This document shows positions 41,952 to 54,230 of a stretch of DNA of 64,000 nt, piece by piece. Position 1 is the stretch's first letter, and every line of letters begins with the position of its first letter. The stretch lies in contig JAJEKV010000024.1 of assembly GCA_021234155.1 (NCBI GenBank), forward strand, positions 13,430,913 through 13,494,912. The letters are read 5' to 3'. The position numbers and the translations under genes are program-made. This DNA is from Isoetes taiwanensis. Taxonomy: Eukaryota; Streptophyta; Lycopodiopsida; Isoetales; Isoetaceae. The notes under the pieces are model-generated. The model saw nothing but the letters and a program-made list of their open reading frames with translations. It was not told where the DNA came from and ran no database searches.

Positions 41952-44683
41952 AGAAGACTCCCAAATGGTTCCATCTCTCCTCGAAGTGTGATTCCCTTTT
42001 GTTACAAGTGGCTGACAGTTCTAGATCATAAATAAAATGCAATTTGATCCAGGTACATGAAACTGAATGCTTGCCATGTAAGCATCTATTCCTATGTTTC
42101 CAAATGTTCCATAATGTTAATAAAAGCATCATTATTTAGAAGGAAATTTAGAAGGCAATTGGGCTTGGGAATTGCAAATTTCTGTTGGAACCAATGCCAA
42201 AAGGAATTTAACTTGGGACATGAGAAAATGTGATTCAAATCTTCAATTTCATTACATTGCAACGGACAATGAGAATCAATAGGAGCTGCATTTCTAGATT
42301 GATGTCTGGCAAGAGATTGAAGGTTTGGAACACTACCATTTGCAATGAGCCAAATAAAGTATTTGACCTTTGGAGATAAGAAGGATTTCCAAACACTTTG
42401 AAACAGTTTATGCTCGATGTCAGTGGAGATATTCCAGAAATTTTTAGCTTTGGAAGCTGAATCAGATTTACTCAGAAATTTGTATATCAGGGAAACTTTG
42501 TATGTATGTTTGTTGTTCAAGGTCCAATCATGAGAGGAAATGGAATTAGAGTCTAAATTGAGACCATTAATTTTCAGAAAGATATGCTTGAAAAGATTCC
42601 TATCAGTAATTGTTCCCCTAATTTTCTGCTTGAAGCCAGTCCAAGTGATCCATCTGTTGTTGACTCTTAGATCCCCTAAAGTGAGAAAATTGAATTCACT
42701 CCATTTCTTGTAAATTCTAGGATGAATTATAGCCAGAGGGGATGAAGTATCATTGGATAATGCAGGATTCCAGAAAATAGAAGATCTGAGATGGCAAGCT
42801 TGAAGGTCAACATGTTTAAAGGCTTTATGAGATAGGTTCCAGGCTAGAATAATGTTTCTCATCAGAGGAGATGTGTTGGAGCCAGACTGAAGATTAAAGA
42901 AAGCAGAAGAAGGCAGCTGATGAGATACAGAGGGATGCCCTTTTATAAAACTACAAGATAGCCAGTGTTTAATAAATATTGAAGCAGGGTTATTTGATTG
43001 AAACAAGGATCTCCATACATACTTTCCTGCTAATGCATAACCTTGGAGAAGAAGATTTTTGCAACCAAGCCCCCCATGAATTTTACTTTTAGAAACAGAT
43101 TTCCAATTAACCATATGATGTTTGCCCCAAATAAAATTCCTGATAATCCTTTCAAGTTGTTGATAGATAGATTTTGGGGCAAGGAGGGCAGATGAAAAAT
43201 AGATGTGGGAGTTGGCAATGACTGAGTTGGCAATGATAGTTCTGCCAGCTAAGGAAAGACAAGAACCATAATTTGATAACTTCTTCTTGATCCGAGAAAT
43301 AATTGGGGACCAAAGACCTTTAATAGATGGATTCGAGGATAGGGGCATGCCAAGAAGTTTGGTAGAGTCATTTGAATGAATGCATTTAATTCCAGAGATG
43401 CTATCCACAGAAATATCCCCAATTATGACACACTTGTCTCTGTTTAGATAAACCCCTGAAGCAGCACTGAAGGAGTCAATGATCTTGAAGAAAGAATCAA
43501 TGTTCATTGGATCATTTTTCAGAAAAGTGAAGGTGTCATCTGCATATTGAGATATAGTGAGTGTTGAATTGTCAGGAAGAGTGAGACCATGTAGATTGCA
43601 AGCATTCTGGTAATAGTGAATGGCAGAGGTAAGCATTTCAGCTACTGCAATAAATAAATAGGGAGCTAATGGACACCCCTGCCTAACACCCCTGGCCAAA
43701 GGGAAGAATTTAGAGGGAGATCCATTTATTAAGATGGCAGATTGCGATCTTTGATTGAGACCAATAATGAGCTTAATAATCTTCTCAGAGAAGCCAAGCT
43801 TAGTTAAGGCAAATTCTAGGAAGTCCCATCTGACAGTATCGAATGCTTTGGAGAAATCCAGCTTTAACAAAATGCAATTCTGTTTAGTCAAGGAATTCCA
43901 GTGAAGACCCTCCATAGCTGCAATATAGTTATCAAGAATAAATCTATTAGGGAGGAAAGCAGATTGGCATGAGCTGATAACTTTCTGAAGATGACCTTTG
44001 ATCCTGTTGGCAACTATTTTAGCACAAATCTTATAGGAAGAATTAGTTAAGGAAATAGGCCTCCAGTCAATAAATTTGGAAGGATTGTCAACTTTTGGGA
44101 TCATGGTGATAAATCCAGAGCAGATAGATGGATGTAAGTGATTGAGATTCCAAAAACCATGAATCATGTGCAAGAGGTCAGATCTAATGATATCCCAAAA
44201 TTTAATGTAAAATTCAATAGGCAGACCATCAGGCCCAGGGCTTTTATTTTTCCCAAGAGATTGAATAGTGGCTAGGATTTCAGCTTCAGAGGGGAGATTC
44301 TCAATGTCAGGTGAAGAGGAAATAGGATATGTGTTTGGCAGATTACTCAAGAAGTCTTTGAAATTATTTCCCTGGATAGATTGAGCAATATTATCAGATG
44401 GCTTAGCAAAGATATCTTTAAATTTATCATGGAAGAAATTGGAGATATCAGAATGATCTGAGATTGAGGATCCATCATCCTTGACAATATGAGATAACTG
44501 GGTTTTCAGGATCCTATTTTTGGCCACCTTGTAGAAAAATTTTGAGTTACTGCTGTCCATACAAGAATGGTATTTAAGTTTACTCCTAATAGCAGCACCT
44601 TTGGCATCATGTTCCTCTATAGCTCTAATGGACATTTCAAGATTTTCCTCTAGCCTATGGAGATTAGAGCACATATCTTGCAA
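41845..44683 (-). pseudogene. LINE ORF2-type protein: reverse transcriptase and zf-RVT, copy 2
   Basis: An 863-codon open frame (42092-44683) plus a C-terminal continuation in another frame (41845-42132) after one indel near 42,110. Order: a coiled N-terminal part; reverse transcriptase with NKSPGPDGLPIEFYIKFW, FIDWRPISLTNSSYKI, FSKAFDTVRWDFLEFAL, GVRQGCPLAPYLFI and the active site ISQYADDTFTF (about residue 390); thumb; and zf-RVT with HCPLQCNEIEDLNHIFSCPK near residue 835. This enzyme copies LINE RNA into DNA at a nicked target. The frame is long and stop-free, so the insertion is young, but it lacks the N-terminal endonuclease. The first codon is TTG, consistent with truncation rather than a real start. 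Confidence 0.9.
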
Positions 44684-44700
44684 TTTAACAGCTACTAATT

Positions 44701-45610
44701 GTATACAGAATATGAAGCTGTAGCAACTCTGGAGGGGGAGATGTGCACAAATAGTAGTATTTGGAATTGCCCCTTATATGCCTCTTTATGCTAGATTGCT
44801 GAAGAGAGGAAGAGATTTGAGGCAAAATAGAGCAGCGATTAAAAAACAGGCAAAAGTAGTTGGTTTTGGGCTTCGAACTGCGCAGTTCTTCGTGGCTGAT
44901 AAAAGATATCCAGATTAACCACATGTGTCCGTAAAAACCATTTCCTGGATGATATATACGGTCTTCCCCTGTAAATGATTTAAGCCGCAATATAGCATGT
45001 ATTATATTGGGAGTTACAAAGATCTTTGATTTAAACAAACTAATATAATACAACACGATGGGGACATGGTTGTTTAACGTGACAGTTTTAATCTTCTATT
45101 GTTGTTCTTGACATTTTAATCTCCTAGTGTTGTTCTTGTGTTTGGATTCGTCAACCACCTCAAAGCCTTACATGGCATATTGCATAGTACAGTTATTTTT
45201 CTAGCATCCCTATGTTTAGAAACCCTTTTATATTTTTCTATGTTTTGTAGAAATTTAAACTTTTTGGTAGCATGTGATAACCCACATTCCTTTGCCTTTT
45301 AATCTGTTTAGACCCAAGACCTGAGCCTAGACCCTTCAATCAATGGTAAGATACATGAATAAAAGGTTTTTGTTACTCAATTGTCCATTCATTGTGCAGC
45401 TCGAGTTTACACTTATATGAAGGTTTTGAAACTAATTTCTATTCTCCAGCCAATAACATTTAAAGTTTGAATAAGTTACGTTCACACTGTAGCGCAATCC
45501 CTATAAGTCTCAAATAATACAAAGAATCCGATTGTTAAGTACACCACAGATGATCATGGGGGACAATTATACGTTAAAAGTTACCTACAATTTGAACATG
45601 CAGTCTGAGA
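44701..45610. other. Unassigned sequence between LINE copy 2 and element D
   Basis: No gene recognised; 44685-45056 has a minus frame without motifs. Confidence 0.4.
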
Positions 45611-45619
45611 TATAAGCTT

Positions 45620-46700
45620 GTAGCAACAGATGCGAGTAAGATAGCTACAGGTGCAGTGCTTATGCAAGAAGGGCGTGTAGTAGCGTATGATTCCAGGAAG
45701 ATGAACGACGCCGAGACGCGCTACCCAACGCACGATCAGGAATTGCTTGCAGTTGTCAGGGCATTAAGAATATGGAGGCACTACCTTTTGGGAAGGAAGT
45801 TCCAGTTGGATACAGACCACCAGAGCCTCCAATATGTATTCACGCAACCACACCTCAACCTGAGGCAGAGAAGGTGGATGGAGTTCCTTGAAGAGTACGA
45901 CTTTGATATAGTCTACAAGCCAGGGAAGCTCAATGTGGTAGCAGATGCGCTTTCAAGGCATCCCCTGACAACTAGAGTGCATTGCAATGCAATTTCGACG
46001 ATATCCAGCGACTTTGGTAAGAGGATTGAAGAGTCCTTGCCAACGGACGTGGATTTCAAGGAAGTATGGGCAAGTCTCTCTAGGGAGGCTAGAACAGATA
46101 AAGAGCGGGAAGCCTTTAAGCATTTTAAGAAGGAAGGCAACCTGTTATACCATAAGAACAAGTTGTGCGTACCCGAATCATCAGGTGTAAGGAAATTGAT
46201 CCTCCACGACCGCAAACAACCCAATAGCTGGCCATGCGGGATTCATGAAAACATATTTCAAAGTACTTGGCAGCTATTATTGGCCAGGAATGAAGAAGCG
46301 GTAGCTCGCTACATCAAGGAATGCCGGCTATGTCGTGAGACAAAGGCGGAGCAGCTTAATTCGGGGGCATTGGAGCCATTAGCGGTGCCAAACGCTAAGT
46401 GGGAGGTAATCAGCATGGACTTCATCCACGGGACTCCCAAAGGGCGGCAAAGAGGGAAGGATGCCTTGATGGTAGTGATCGACAAGTTGTCTAAGATGGC
46501 ACATTTTGTGCCTTGTAGGACCACGAGTACTGACTATGGATACAAACAAAGCTCTTCACCAAAGAGATCTTCGGCTTCATGGCATGCCAAGGGAGATCAT
46601 CTCAGAACGGGGATCGAAGTTCATGAGTGCCTTTTGGCAAGACCTCTTTCGCGACGATCCGGACGAAGCTATCCATGAGCGCGGCATATCATCCTCGAGC
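45620..46700 (+). pseudogene. pol: RNase H and integrase N-terminal part, element D
   Basis: The frame 45656-46678 (preceded in frame by ATDASKIATGA) reads: RNase H with YPTHDQELLAVVRALRIWRH and DTDHQSLQYVF; the tether RRWMEFLEEYDFDIVYKPGK and ADALSRHP; an integrase zinc-binding region ending YIKECRLCRETKAEQ (a damaged HHCC, since the upstream His pair is altered); and the start of the core, WEVISMDFIHGTPKG, with the first catalytic Asp. A frameshift near 46,530 ends it. RNase H removes template RNA and integrase inserts the cDNA. Confidence 0.88.
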
Positions 46701-47525
46701 CGGATGGGCCGGAGGCGGACCAACGAGGATTTTAGAGGACATGCTACTGAAACTATGTGCGGAATAAGCAAAGTATGTGGGAAGAATTTATTCACTTGGT
46801 GGAGTTTGCATACAATAGCACCAAGCAGGAATCGTCCCAAATGTCGCCATTTATGATCAATTATGGCTATCAGTGCCTAACTCCAGACACTTGGCACAAC
46901 CCCGTGTCAAAAGTGGAAGTTTCGCAGCAGATGTTGACCGATATGCAGCAGCTTGTGGAGGAAGTTAAGTGGTTATCGCTAGCGCCAGAAGTCGTCGAGA
47001 AGAGCATCGTAGGCAAAGCATCGAGCGATAAGAGAGTTCATAGTTGGAGATGATGTTTGGCTCAAGATCAAGGTGAAGCAGGCGAAGCTCAGAATTGGGA
47101 ATTGCAAGAAGCTTGCTCCAAGGTGGGCTGGACCTTTCAGAATAGTCGAGAAAGTAGGTAATCAAGCCTACAAGCTAGACTTGCCAGCACACCTAAAGAT
47201 TCATAAGGTCTTCCACGTGAGTTTGTTGAAGAAGCATACCCCAAATCCAGACGAAGTCTTGGATTCGCCAACGTTGTTGGAAATGACGGAGGAGCAACTG
47301 GAAATAGTTCGCATATAATTGATTCTTGATAAAGCTTTCAAGAAAGCGAGGAGATCGTCAATTCCTCCAATATTTGGTCAAGTGGAAACACTTACGGTGG
47401 AAGACGCTCGGGGCGTGGGTACTTAAGAAAGATTTAGTAAAAGCAATATCCACGGTTTATGGAGCAATGGGACTGGCAAGGTCATCTCCAGAAGAAATCG
47501 GCTCGGGCATGTCGATTTGTGTAGG
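46506..47525 (+). pseudogene. pol: Integrase core and chromodomain, element D
   Basis: Frames 46506-46856, 46757-47053, 47073-47318 and 47326-47529 continue the protein. The second catalytic position reads IISERGSKFMSAFW where the family has SDRGSKF, so Asp is replaced by Glu. TNEDF near 46,725 marks the third position; then IHLVEFAYNSTKQESSQMSPF and LKIHKVFHVSLLKKHT. The end QYLVKWKHL...W is a chromodomain, the module that lets chromoviruses read modified histone H3 tails. At least three frameshifts. Confidence 0.85.
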
Positions 47526-47530
47526 TTAAT

Positions 47531-50510
47531 TCTTATTTGTGCAAGCCAACCACATTGGACACTTGCCTCCGTCCGTTTCTAAGCTTTGAGATCGGATCTG
47601 TGATGTTATTGATGCCTTCGATGCATCTACAACCTTTTCATTTCCATTTGCAAGGTTGCATCTCGGCGTCCTCCAAAGAGCCATCATCTTCTGCATTTAT
47701 TAACTCATCATCAAATTGTGCTCCTACATCTAAGTCCTTCACATGCAAAAGAAAAATGATGTGGAAGGATCCTTGGCAGAAGACAACTTATTTTGCAAGT
47801 ATCACAAAATGCTCATGATATGCATATAAACATGCATTAGATATACCTCAAACGATAGCGTATTTTGCAGTGTACCACCAAATGCTTATGATATGCACAT
47901 AAACCTACCTAGATATACCCAAGTTCAATTTAAAGAGTACTACATATATTTAGGTTATTTGGTAATTTTACTGGGCTAAATTGGATGCTTGTAACATGAT
48001 TGTCCAACCATCAGGTAGTATGCAGCTACATTACATGGAAAAGCAATATGTCTCATATGATGAACCCAGTAACTACTTATTCTTAGACACATTAGTTGGA
48101 GCTGGTTATTAGAGACTACAACAATGCGAGGAATTTATCACGGCATATAGAAAGAAAGGCTATGTTCTTGGCAGCATAAATGGACTTATATCTAAATAGT
48201 ATGCCCAGATTAGGCTCTGCCTCTGGTAATTTGTATCAAGTTGGGAAATGTTATCTTAGGAAGCCATCGGCACAGGGTCGGTTACATTACAATGCTCAAA
48301 TCAGCCGACCAGCTGTTATAGAAGCAAGTTCTCCATCTCCAATCTGCATGTCCTTAATGTGTACATACAGGACTCGAGTGGGATACATAGATGATGTGTG
48401 TATGTGTTGGATAAGAGTTACTTGATCTCCACCATGGCATATTCTTAAGACAGCCCAGTTTTCAGCTAGGAGCATCCAGCTTGAATTTTACAGTTCCATG
48501 TAGCCTCGCCATCAAAGTACATGAGACATAGCAGTCTTCATGGGTATCACATTGATTATTTGAAGGAATTATAGGTTTTGACCATTTGTACCTAGATACA
48601 TGTAATGCAGGCTAATTTATCATAATGATGGTGGCTACATTAGGAATTAACATGAGTGTTTTGGGTCGATGGTTAATCCAAATTTGCGAGGATTCAATGA
48701 AACGAAGCTATTCTGAGTTCTTTTAAAATGATTTCTAAAGGCTTGAGGTTTGGATTTGTATCACGCTTGTCTCAAAGCTTTTTCTATTTTGTTATTACTT
48801 GATCCATAATTTGTATTCTTTTTCTAGGTTATGGTATTGGAGCTGCAAGTGACCTCTGATCGAAGGGGACAGCGGTGCTAAGCGGGCCCCGATCTTTGGA
48901 AGTTTAGGGCCTGATGCCTTATCAGGGGAGTTGGAGGTAAAAGGATGCAGTTAGTGTTTTTGATTAAAAACGGTGTTTTATTGATTTCATGCCATATTCA
49001 GGTTCTTTCGATGCACTCACAACATTGTCACTTTATCTAAACCGAATGGAACAAGCATTTAGCGAGAATGGTAAGTTAGACAACGAATGCGGTTGACAAG
49101 AATCGAAGTAGATAGCCTACCATTTAGGAAATTTTAAGACATGAGTTTATTTTCATTCGTGTATGTTAGCTATGTAAGCGTGCTCAAGGATTGTACAGTT
49201 CTTTTAAAATGATTGCTAAAGGCTTGAGGTTTGGATTTGTATCACGCTTTGTCTCAAAGCTTTTCTAAAGTCGACTTCATATTAACGCTTACCTTTGGGC
49301 AAAGGATGAAAATAATGCAACTGAAAACTTGATTAACAAAGAGGAATTAACCTTGTCACGAGGCAATGCTTCATCATGATTGATAATTCCAAAGATGATC
49401 GTGCCTCGGATGATGTTTATCGGTGCAATAATTGGGTGGGATGGCTATTGCCAATTTATTGTTTCTCGTGAGAAAAGATGCCAAAAATGCATCTTGAAAA
49501 TTTTGCATGATAAATGGAAATGGCGGTCGGGATTTGGAGCTTGGCAACTAATATAGCATGCACCAAATTACCAAGGCTTATTGGAGTTTCACTTTACTTG
49601 TGCGTCATGATTTGATTAAATTACGGTGGTCTTTATTAGGGTGCATTCCCATTACTACCGACCTGTATTTCGAGTTTGCCACGTCGGATATTTCTTTGGT
49701 CCCTCCAACGTTCCATTCCCATTAGACCGTCTCCACTCAAGGGACATACTCCATGACCATGTAAACGTTTAAGTCATCTTCACAGGCATCATAAAACCAC
49801 ACCAAATTCTGTCAGGGCTTGCAACTTTATGACGCTGAGGCAGTGCTAAGTTTATCCAACTGGTATCACTCTCAGGCGACCCCCAGGTTAAGTGAAGATA
49901 AAGTAAAGCAATGTGTTGATCCAAAGTTGAAAGGAGAATATCCAATAAGGCGATTGCAAAAGTAAGTATTTGGTACAAAAACGTCATTCAATCTGCTGGG
50001 TTCTTTTCTATGTGTGCAATATGAAGTCGACTTTTTAGGCTTGGAAAATGAGCATTGTTGTAAAAGCATTGGAACCTTTATTGCTGGGATTTTGTAATTT
50101 GTTCATTGACGGTCCTAAGTTCTGGCCCATAGGTGTATTCTTTGGAAAGAAAATGAGAGGAATTGGTCCTCTTTAGTTGTAATATGTGTATTTAGTCAAC
50201 TTTTCTATTCGTGTTTGAATAAGAGTTTGAATTCTCATTAATGTGAACTACCAAATGTTATTCATGCTATTTGTTAGTGAAATAACAATTGCTTAAAATG
50301 AAACAACGCAGGTCCAGTCCCCAGAGATCAACAAACGAAAGTTAACCCTTGATATTATCCACACAATGCATATTCTCGATGAATCGGATTCCAAAGGAGA
50401 CATTGGAGTTGATTGCTTTTTTGTTTACTTTGAAAGGCCATGAGGCGATATAGAAGCAAGCTCAATGTTTCTTTCGCAATGGCTTTTTCTAAGCATTAAA
50501 ATTGTGCAGC
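47531..50510. other. Unassigned region with small direct repeats
   Basis: No gene recognised. A ~70-bp direct repeat with ggcttgaggtttggatttgt occurs at 48717-48787 and 49198-49269. Two related ~60-bp blocks (cacaaaatgctcatgatatg and caccaaatgcttatgatatg) lie at about 47803 and 47877. Short 60-90-codon frames lack motifs. Confidence 0.5.
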
Positions 50511-50515
50511 CTAAT
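50511..50515. repeat. Target-site duplication, left, of element B
   Basis: CTAAT immediately before the LTR start TGTGACGC; identical to 63574-63578. Confidence 0.85.
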
Positions 50516-52128
50516 TGTGACGCTCCCGGAATATATACGACCCTCGGACGTATACATACGGGGACTTTCCCCTCCCATGGCGATCATCTCACCATGAGCA
50601 GGGCCCTCCGCCCGGTTCGGGCCATCGATGAAATGAGGCCGAAGAAGGAGGACCTGAAGGGGTCATTCGCCCACGCCTTCAATGGGACTCCTACGCCGCG
50701 GAAGCATGAATACAAGGGTTAGCACACGGCCACGAATATACATAAATAACCACCACGAAGGGGTGGCGCATCCATCAAAATACCAGCGGCATAGAATATG
50801 CATCTAATCCTAAGAAAACACCCAAACCCCGAGGTTCTACCCGGCTCGGACTTCCATGAGGATCGGACGGCTGGGCCTCAAGAGATCGGCCAGGCCGGAG
50901 TCTTGGCATGGCGTTGGCTGGCGTAGAACATTGGCTAGGGTTGTCCACTCCATCCGCCCCTCCTGTGCACACTTTGCAGATGGGTCAATTCATGCTATGG
51001 CTTCGCTATAGCCTTCCGGAGAGAGCAAACTCGGGGGCATCACCCCTCGAGCCTACTCCCGGGTTCATGGCGCCTGGTCCGATGAGGCGGGGGGGGGCGT
51101 CCCCTTCGAGAATCACGGTGGTTCCATGGGTGAGCTAGAGAATACGTGCCGCATCAGCGACCCCCGCATCCGTACCCGACTTACTCACCCTAAATCTACT
51201 CAAAGTGCAAGGTGCTCCATACGGATCACACCTTCCCACCCAGGGAGTGTCAGACCCATGCAGGCCCCTCGTGGACCGGCTATCGGGGCCTAGCCCCTTT
51301 GTAGGAGTCTCGGGGAGCCTTGTATGCTCATGCAAGACCCCACCCCTCATGTCACTGCTTGTGTTCCTTATGCGGTGCTAAGCGGACCATAGCATCTAGA
51401 ACCGGTGGGTTCTTGTGCCTGAGGCCGCAACTAATGGGACTTCTGGCGCTATCTAGGAGCATACTACAATACACGGTTTAGAGGCCTCTACCCCCGTAAT
51501 CCCCGGATTTTGAGTCAAATTAAACAAAGAGCTAACAATCCATCCTTTCAGAGTAAGAACCAGAATTGAATATAAAGAGAACTTGTTTGTACAATCAAGG
51601 GTTAGTTTCTATGATTGATTTACAAAGAGAACAGAGAGAGACGGACACAACCAAGTGTTAACTAGAATTCACATAGCCACCTACCTGAATTCTGGCTGGA
51701 CTCGTTCCCATGGGGCGCCTCCATCTTCTGGGAGTTGAGAATTCAGCTTTGGTACTTTCAGGGGCGATTGTTAGGGTGATCTTCGCAGGTAGTGTCGATG
51801 GGCCCGGCTCACGGCCTTCCCAGGTCGATCTTGGGAGTCAATCCCGGGGATAGGGGTCAAGTTGGCATCCAAACTTGGCAATCCCCATCTTTGCCTAATC
51901 GATTGGGGCGGTGGCGCCTTCCCAATTGGTAATTATCCTAATTTCCTAGGTTATAGGTTATTATTATTAATGTGTTAAATTAGCATAGCTAATTTAATCC
52001 TTTGTAAGGTAACCCCCTAGGTTGCAATTAAGTTCCCATACCCCCATGATAGCGTACCTTTAGGGAGTGGCGTGCTTGTATTTTATGCGTCCCGTATAGT
52101 AGACCATATAAATCATTGGGGCGTCACA
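50516..52128 (-). repeat. 3' LTR of element B
   Basis: 1,613 bp, + strand tgtgacgctcccgg to ggggcgtcaca. Followed on the internal side by a pyrimidine run (purine tract on the coding strand). Confidence 0.92.
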
Positions 52129-52141
52129 TTCTCCCCTCCTT
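52129..52141 (-). other. Polypurine tract of element B
   Basis: Minus strand AAGGAGGGGAGAA directly abuts the 3' LTR start TGTGACGCCCC; it primes plus-strand synthesis in LTR elements and fixes the element's orientation. Confidence 0.88.
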
Positions 52142-52859
52142 AAAAATAATCTTTGTCCTCGGCATTAGGATTAACTAATTGAATACATATCGTAAAAGCA
52201 ATTGAACTAGAGAATGAAGTTAAGAATATAACATTAACACGTTGAGATTATAGTAATTTGGATAGTAATACATTGAAGTTAAAATATCAAAGTACAAACG
52301 CATTTCGATACAAACTTATGATCAAAGGAGTTTAGGACCGGAGTCCGATTTAAAACATTCGACAACAAAATTCATACATGTAGACAAAACCAATACGGGA
52401 CAAGTTGGGTCATCGGCAACCCTCTATACAAAGGCGGTGTGACGACTTGTTCATTGGCTTTACACACAAGCATATACCCGTAGGTTAATAATATGATTAA
52501 GTTGTGGTTGAAGGGACCACCCCTACAAATAAAAAAAAAAGTATCTAGAAGGGAATCTATCATGTATGCGGCTTGCAATTCATTGTGGCATGAGGAATGG
52601 TTCGGTTCCTCGTATAGCGGAATGAGCAGCGATCTATTTACTAGATGCCTTCCTAGCAATTAGCGGTCATGTCAACATCAACAATACACCCGTCCTAGAG
52701 AAACGAAGGTGATCTCATCATCGGTTATTACTATCATATCACGATCGTCTACCCCTCTAAAACATGATTCTCGGTCAATCAAGCCTTCAAGCTTACCGCC
52801 GGGAGGCGGGGTTGATAGCATCGTTGATGGTGTGACCTTGAGATTCCGCATGAAGTCGG

Positions 52860-54230
52860 ATAGTGCTTCTCAAGGTCTATCTTCATCACCGGGTAGCATC
52901 TTCAACTGGTAAGTGCTTCCACTTGACCAAGTATTGCAACATTTGAGTCCTTGCGGTGCGTTTGTAAGCTTCGATCAAGAAGAGCTTGGGCACTATTTCG
53001 GCTGCTCTTGGTCATTTCTAGGAGGGTAGGGGTATCCAAAACCTCCTCACGGATCAGGGTGTGTTGCTTCAGAAGACTCACGTGAAAGACCTTGTGGATC
53101 TTCAAGCGGGGTGGCAAGTCCAAGCGATATGCTGTTCTCCCACACGTTCGGTAATCATGAGCGGCCCAGCCCATCGGGTGCCAACTTCTTCTGATTACCA
53201 ATTTTAAGCTTGGCTTGTTTTACTTTGATCTTAAGCCAAACCGACTCACCCACTGGAAGATTAGGTGGGGTTGGTGCTTATCCGCTAGACTCTTCGACGA
53301 TTGCGTGCGGCCAATAAGTAACCGAACTTCTTCCACCAAGGCCTGCATTTCTAAAAGGAGTTGTTGAGAGACCTCCACTTTAGAAACGGATTATGCCATG
53401 TAATCTGGAGTAAGACATTGATAGCCATAATTTATCATGAAAGGAGACATTCTAGAAGACTCTGCTTTTTGTCTTTGTTGTGGCGAATTCCACCAAGTAA
53501 ATATAATCCGCCCATTGTATTTGTTTACTCCATACATAGCTTCTTAGCATATCTTCGATAATACGATTGACACGTTCGTTTGACCATCTGTGCGAGGATG
53601 GTAGGCTGTACTCATGGCAAGCTTGGTGCGGATGGTGGCGAAGAAATCCTTCGAATGCACCGACAAACTTAGGATCCCTATCCGATACAATTACTCTCGG
53701 CATCCGTGCAACCTGAAAATTTCCTTTGCAAAAGAGCAAGGCGGTGTCGAAGGCGGTGTCCGTGGTGCGACATGGCGGGGAAGTGAGCCATCTTTGATAA
53801 TTTGTCGACCCACGACCATTAAGGCATCATACCCACGAGAATGCGTGGAAGCCCCACAATGAAATCCATGGTTATGACTTCCCACTTGGCGTTGGGCACA
53901 TCCAAAGGTTGCAACTCCCGGGAACTCTTAATTGCTCCGCCTTGGTTTTTGACAACAAACGACTTTGTTTGATGTACCTAGCAATATCCTTCTTCATGGA
54001 AGGCAAAAATAGCTGGGGCGGATCTTAAAGTAAGTTTTCATAAAACCCGCATGTCCTGCTATAGGGCTGTTGTGTGTGTCATGGAGAATCGGCTTTTCGC
54101 ACCCCCGAAGTCATTTGGAACACACAACTTATCTTTGTAATATAATAAATTGCCCTCCTTCTTATATGAGCGGAATGCTTCACGTTCTCTATCGGTCTGC
54201 AGGCTTCCCTACCCAAACTTTCCCAAATAT
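52860..54230 (-). pseudogene. pol: Integrase and chromodomain of element B
   Basis: Minus frames 53452-53739 and 52902-53201 plus intervening shifted pieces. PRVIVSDRDPKFVGAF holds the second catalytic Asp; SNERVNRIIEDMLRSYV holds the catalytic Glu; YLVEFATTKTKS follows. Then LKIHKVFHVSLLKQHT and DTPTLLEMT. The final LQYLVKWKHLPVEDAT at about 52,920 is a chromodomain remnant. Catalytic residues are preserved where readable, but frameshifts disable the gene. Integrase inserts the cDNA; the chromodomain directs it to chromatin with modified H3. Confidence 0.85.

Larger units (their letters stand above)
41070..44700 (-). mobile_element. LINE copy 2, 5'-truncated
   Basis: A non-LTR retrotransposon on the minus strand. 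It ends at a run of about 16 T on the + strand (41071-41087), that is, a poly(A) tail at its 3' end. The main frame (42092-44683) holds the reverse transcriptase and zf-RVT regions; there is no endonuclease domain upstream, so the copy was truncated at its 5' end near 44.7 kb, as LINE insertions often are. Target duplications were not found. Same family and orientation as copy 1, 1.1 kb away. Confidence 0.9.
45611..47530 (+). mobile_element. Element D: 3' half of a chromovirus pol
   Basis: RNase H, zinc-binding region, integrase and chromodomain of a Ty3/Gypsy element, plus strand, with no LTR on either side. Its integrase end (LKIHKVFHVSLLKKHT, EVLDSPTLLEMTEEQ) closely matches element B (LKIHKVFHVSLLKQHT), so it belongs to the same or a sister family. 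What it lacks (LTR, accessory genes, gag, protease, most RT) is roughly what element A retains. Confidence 0.85.
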
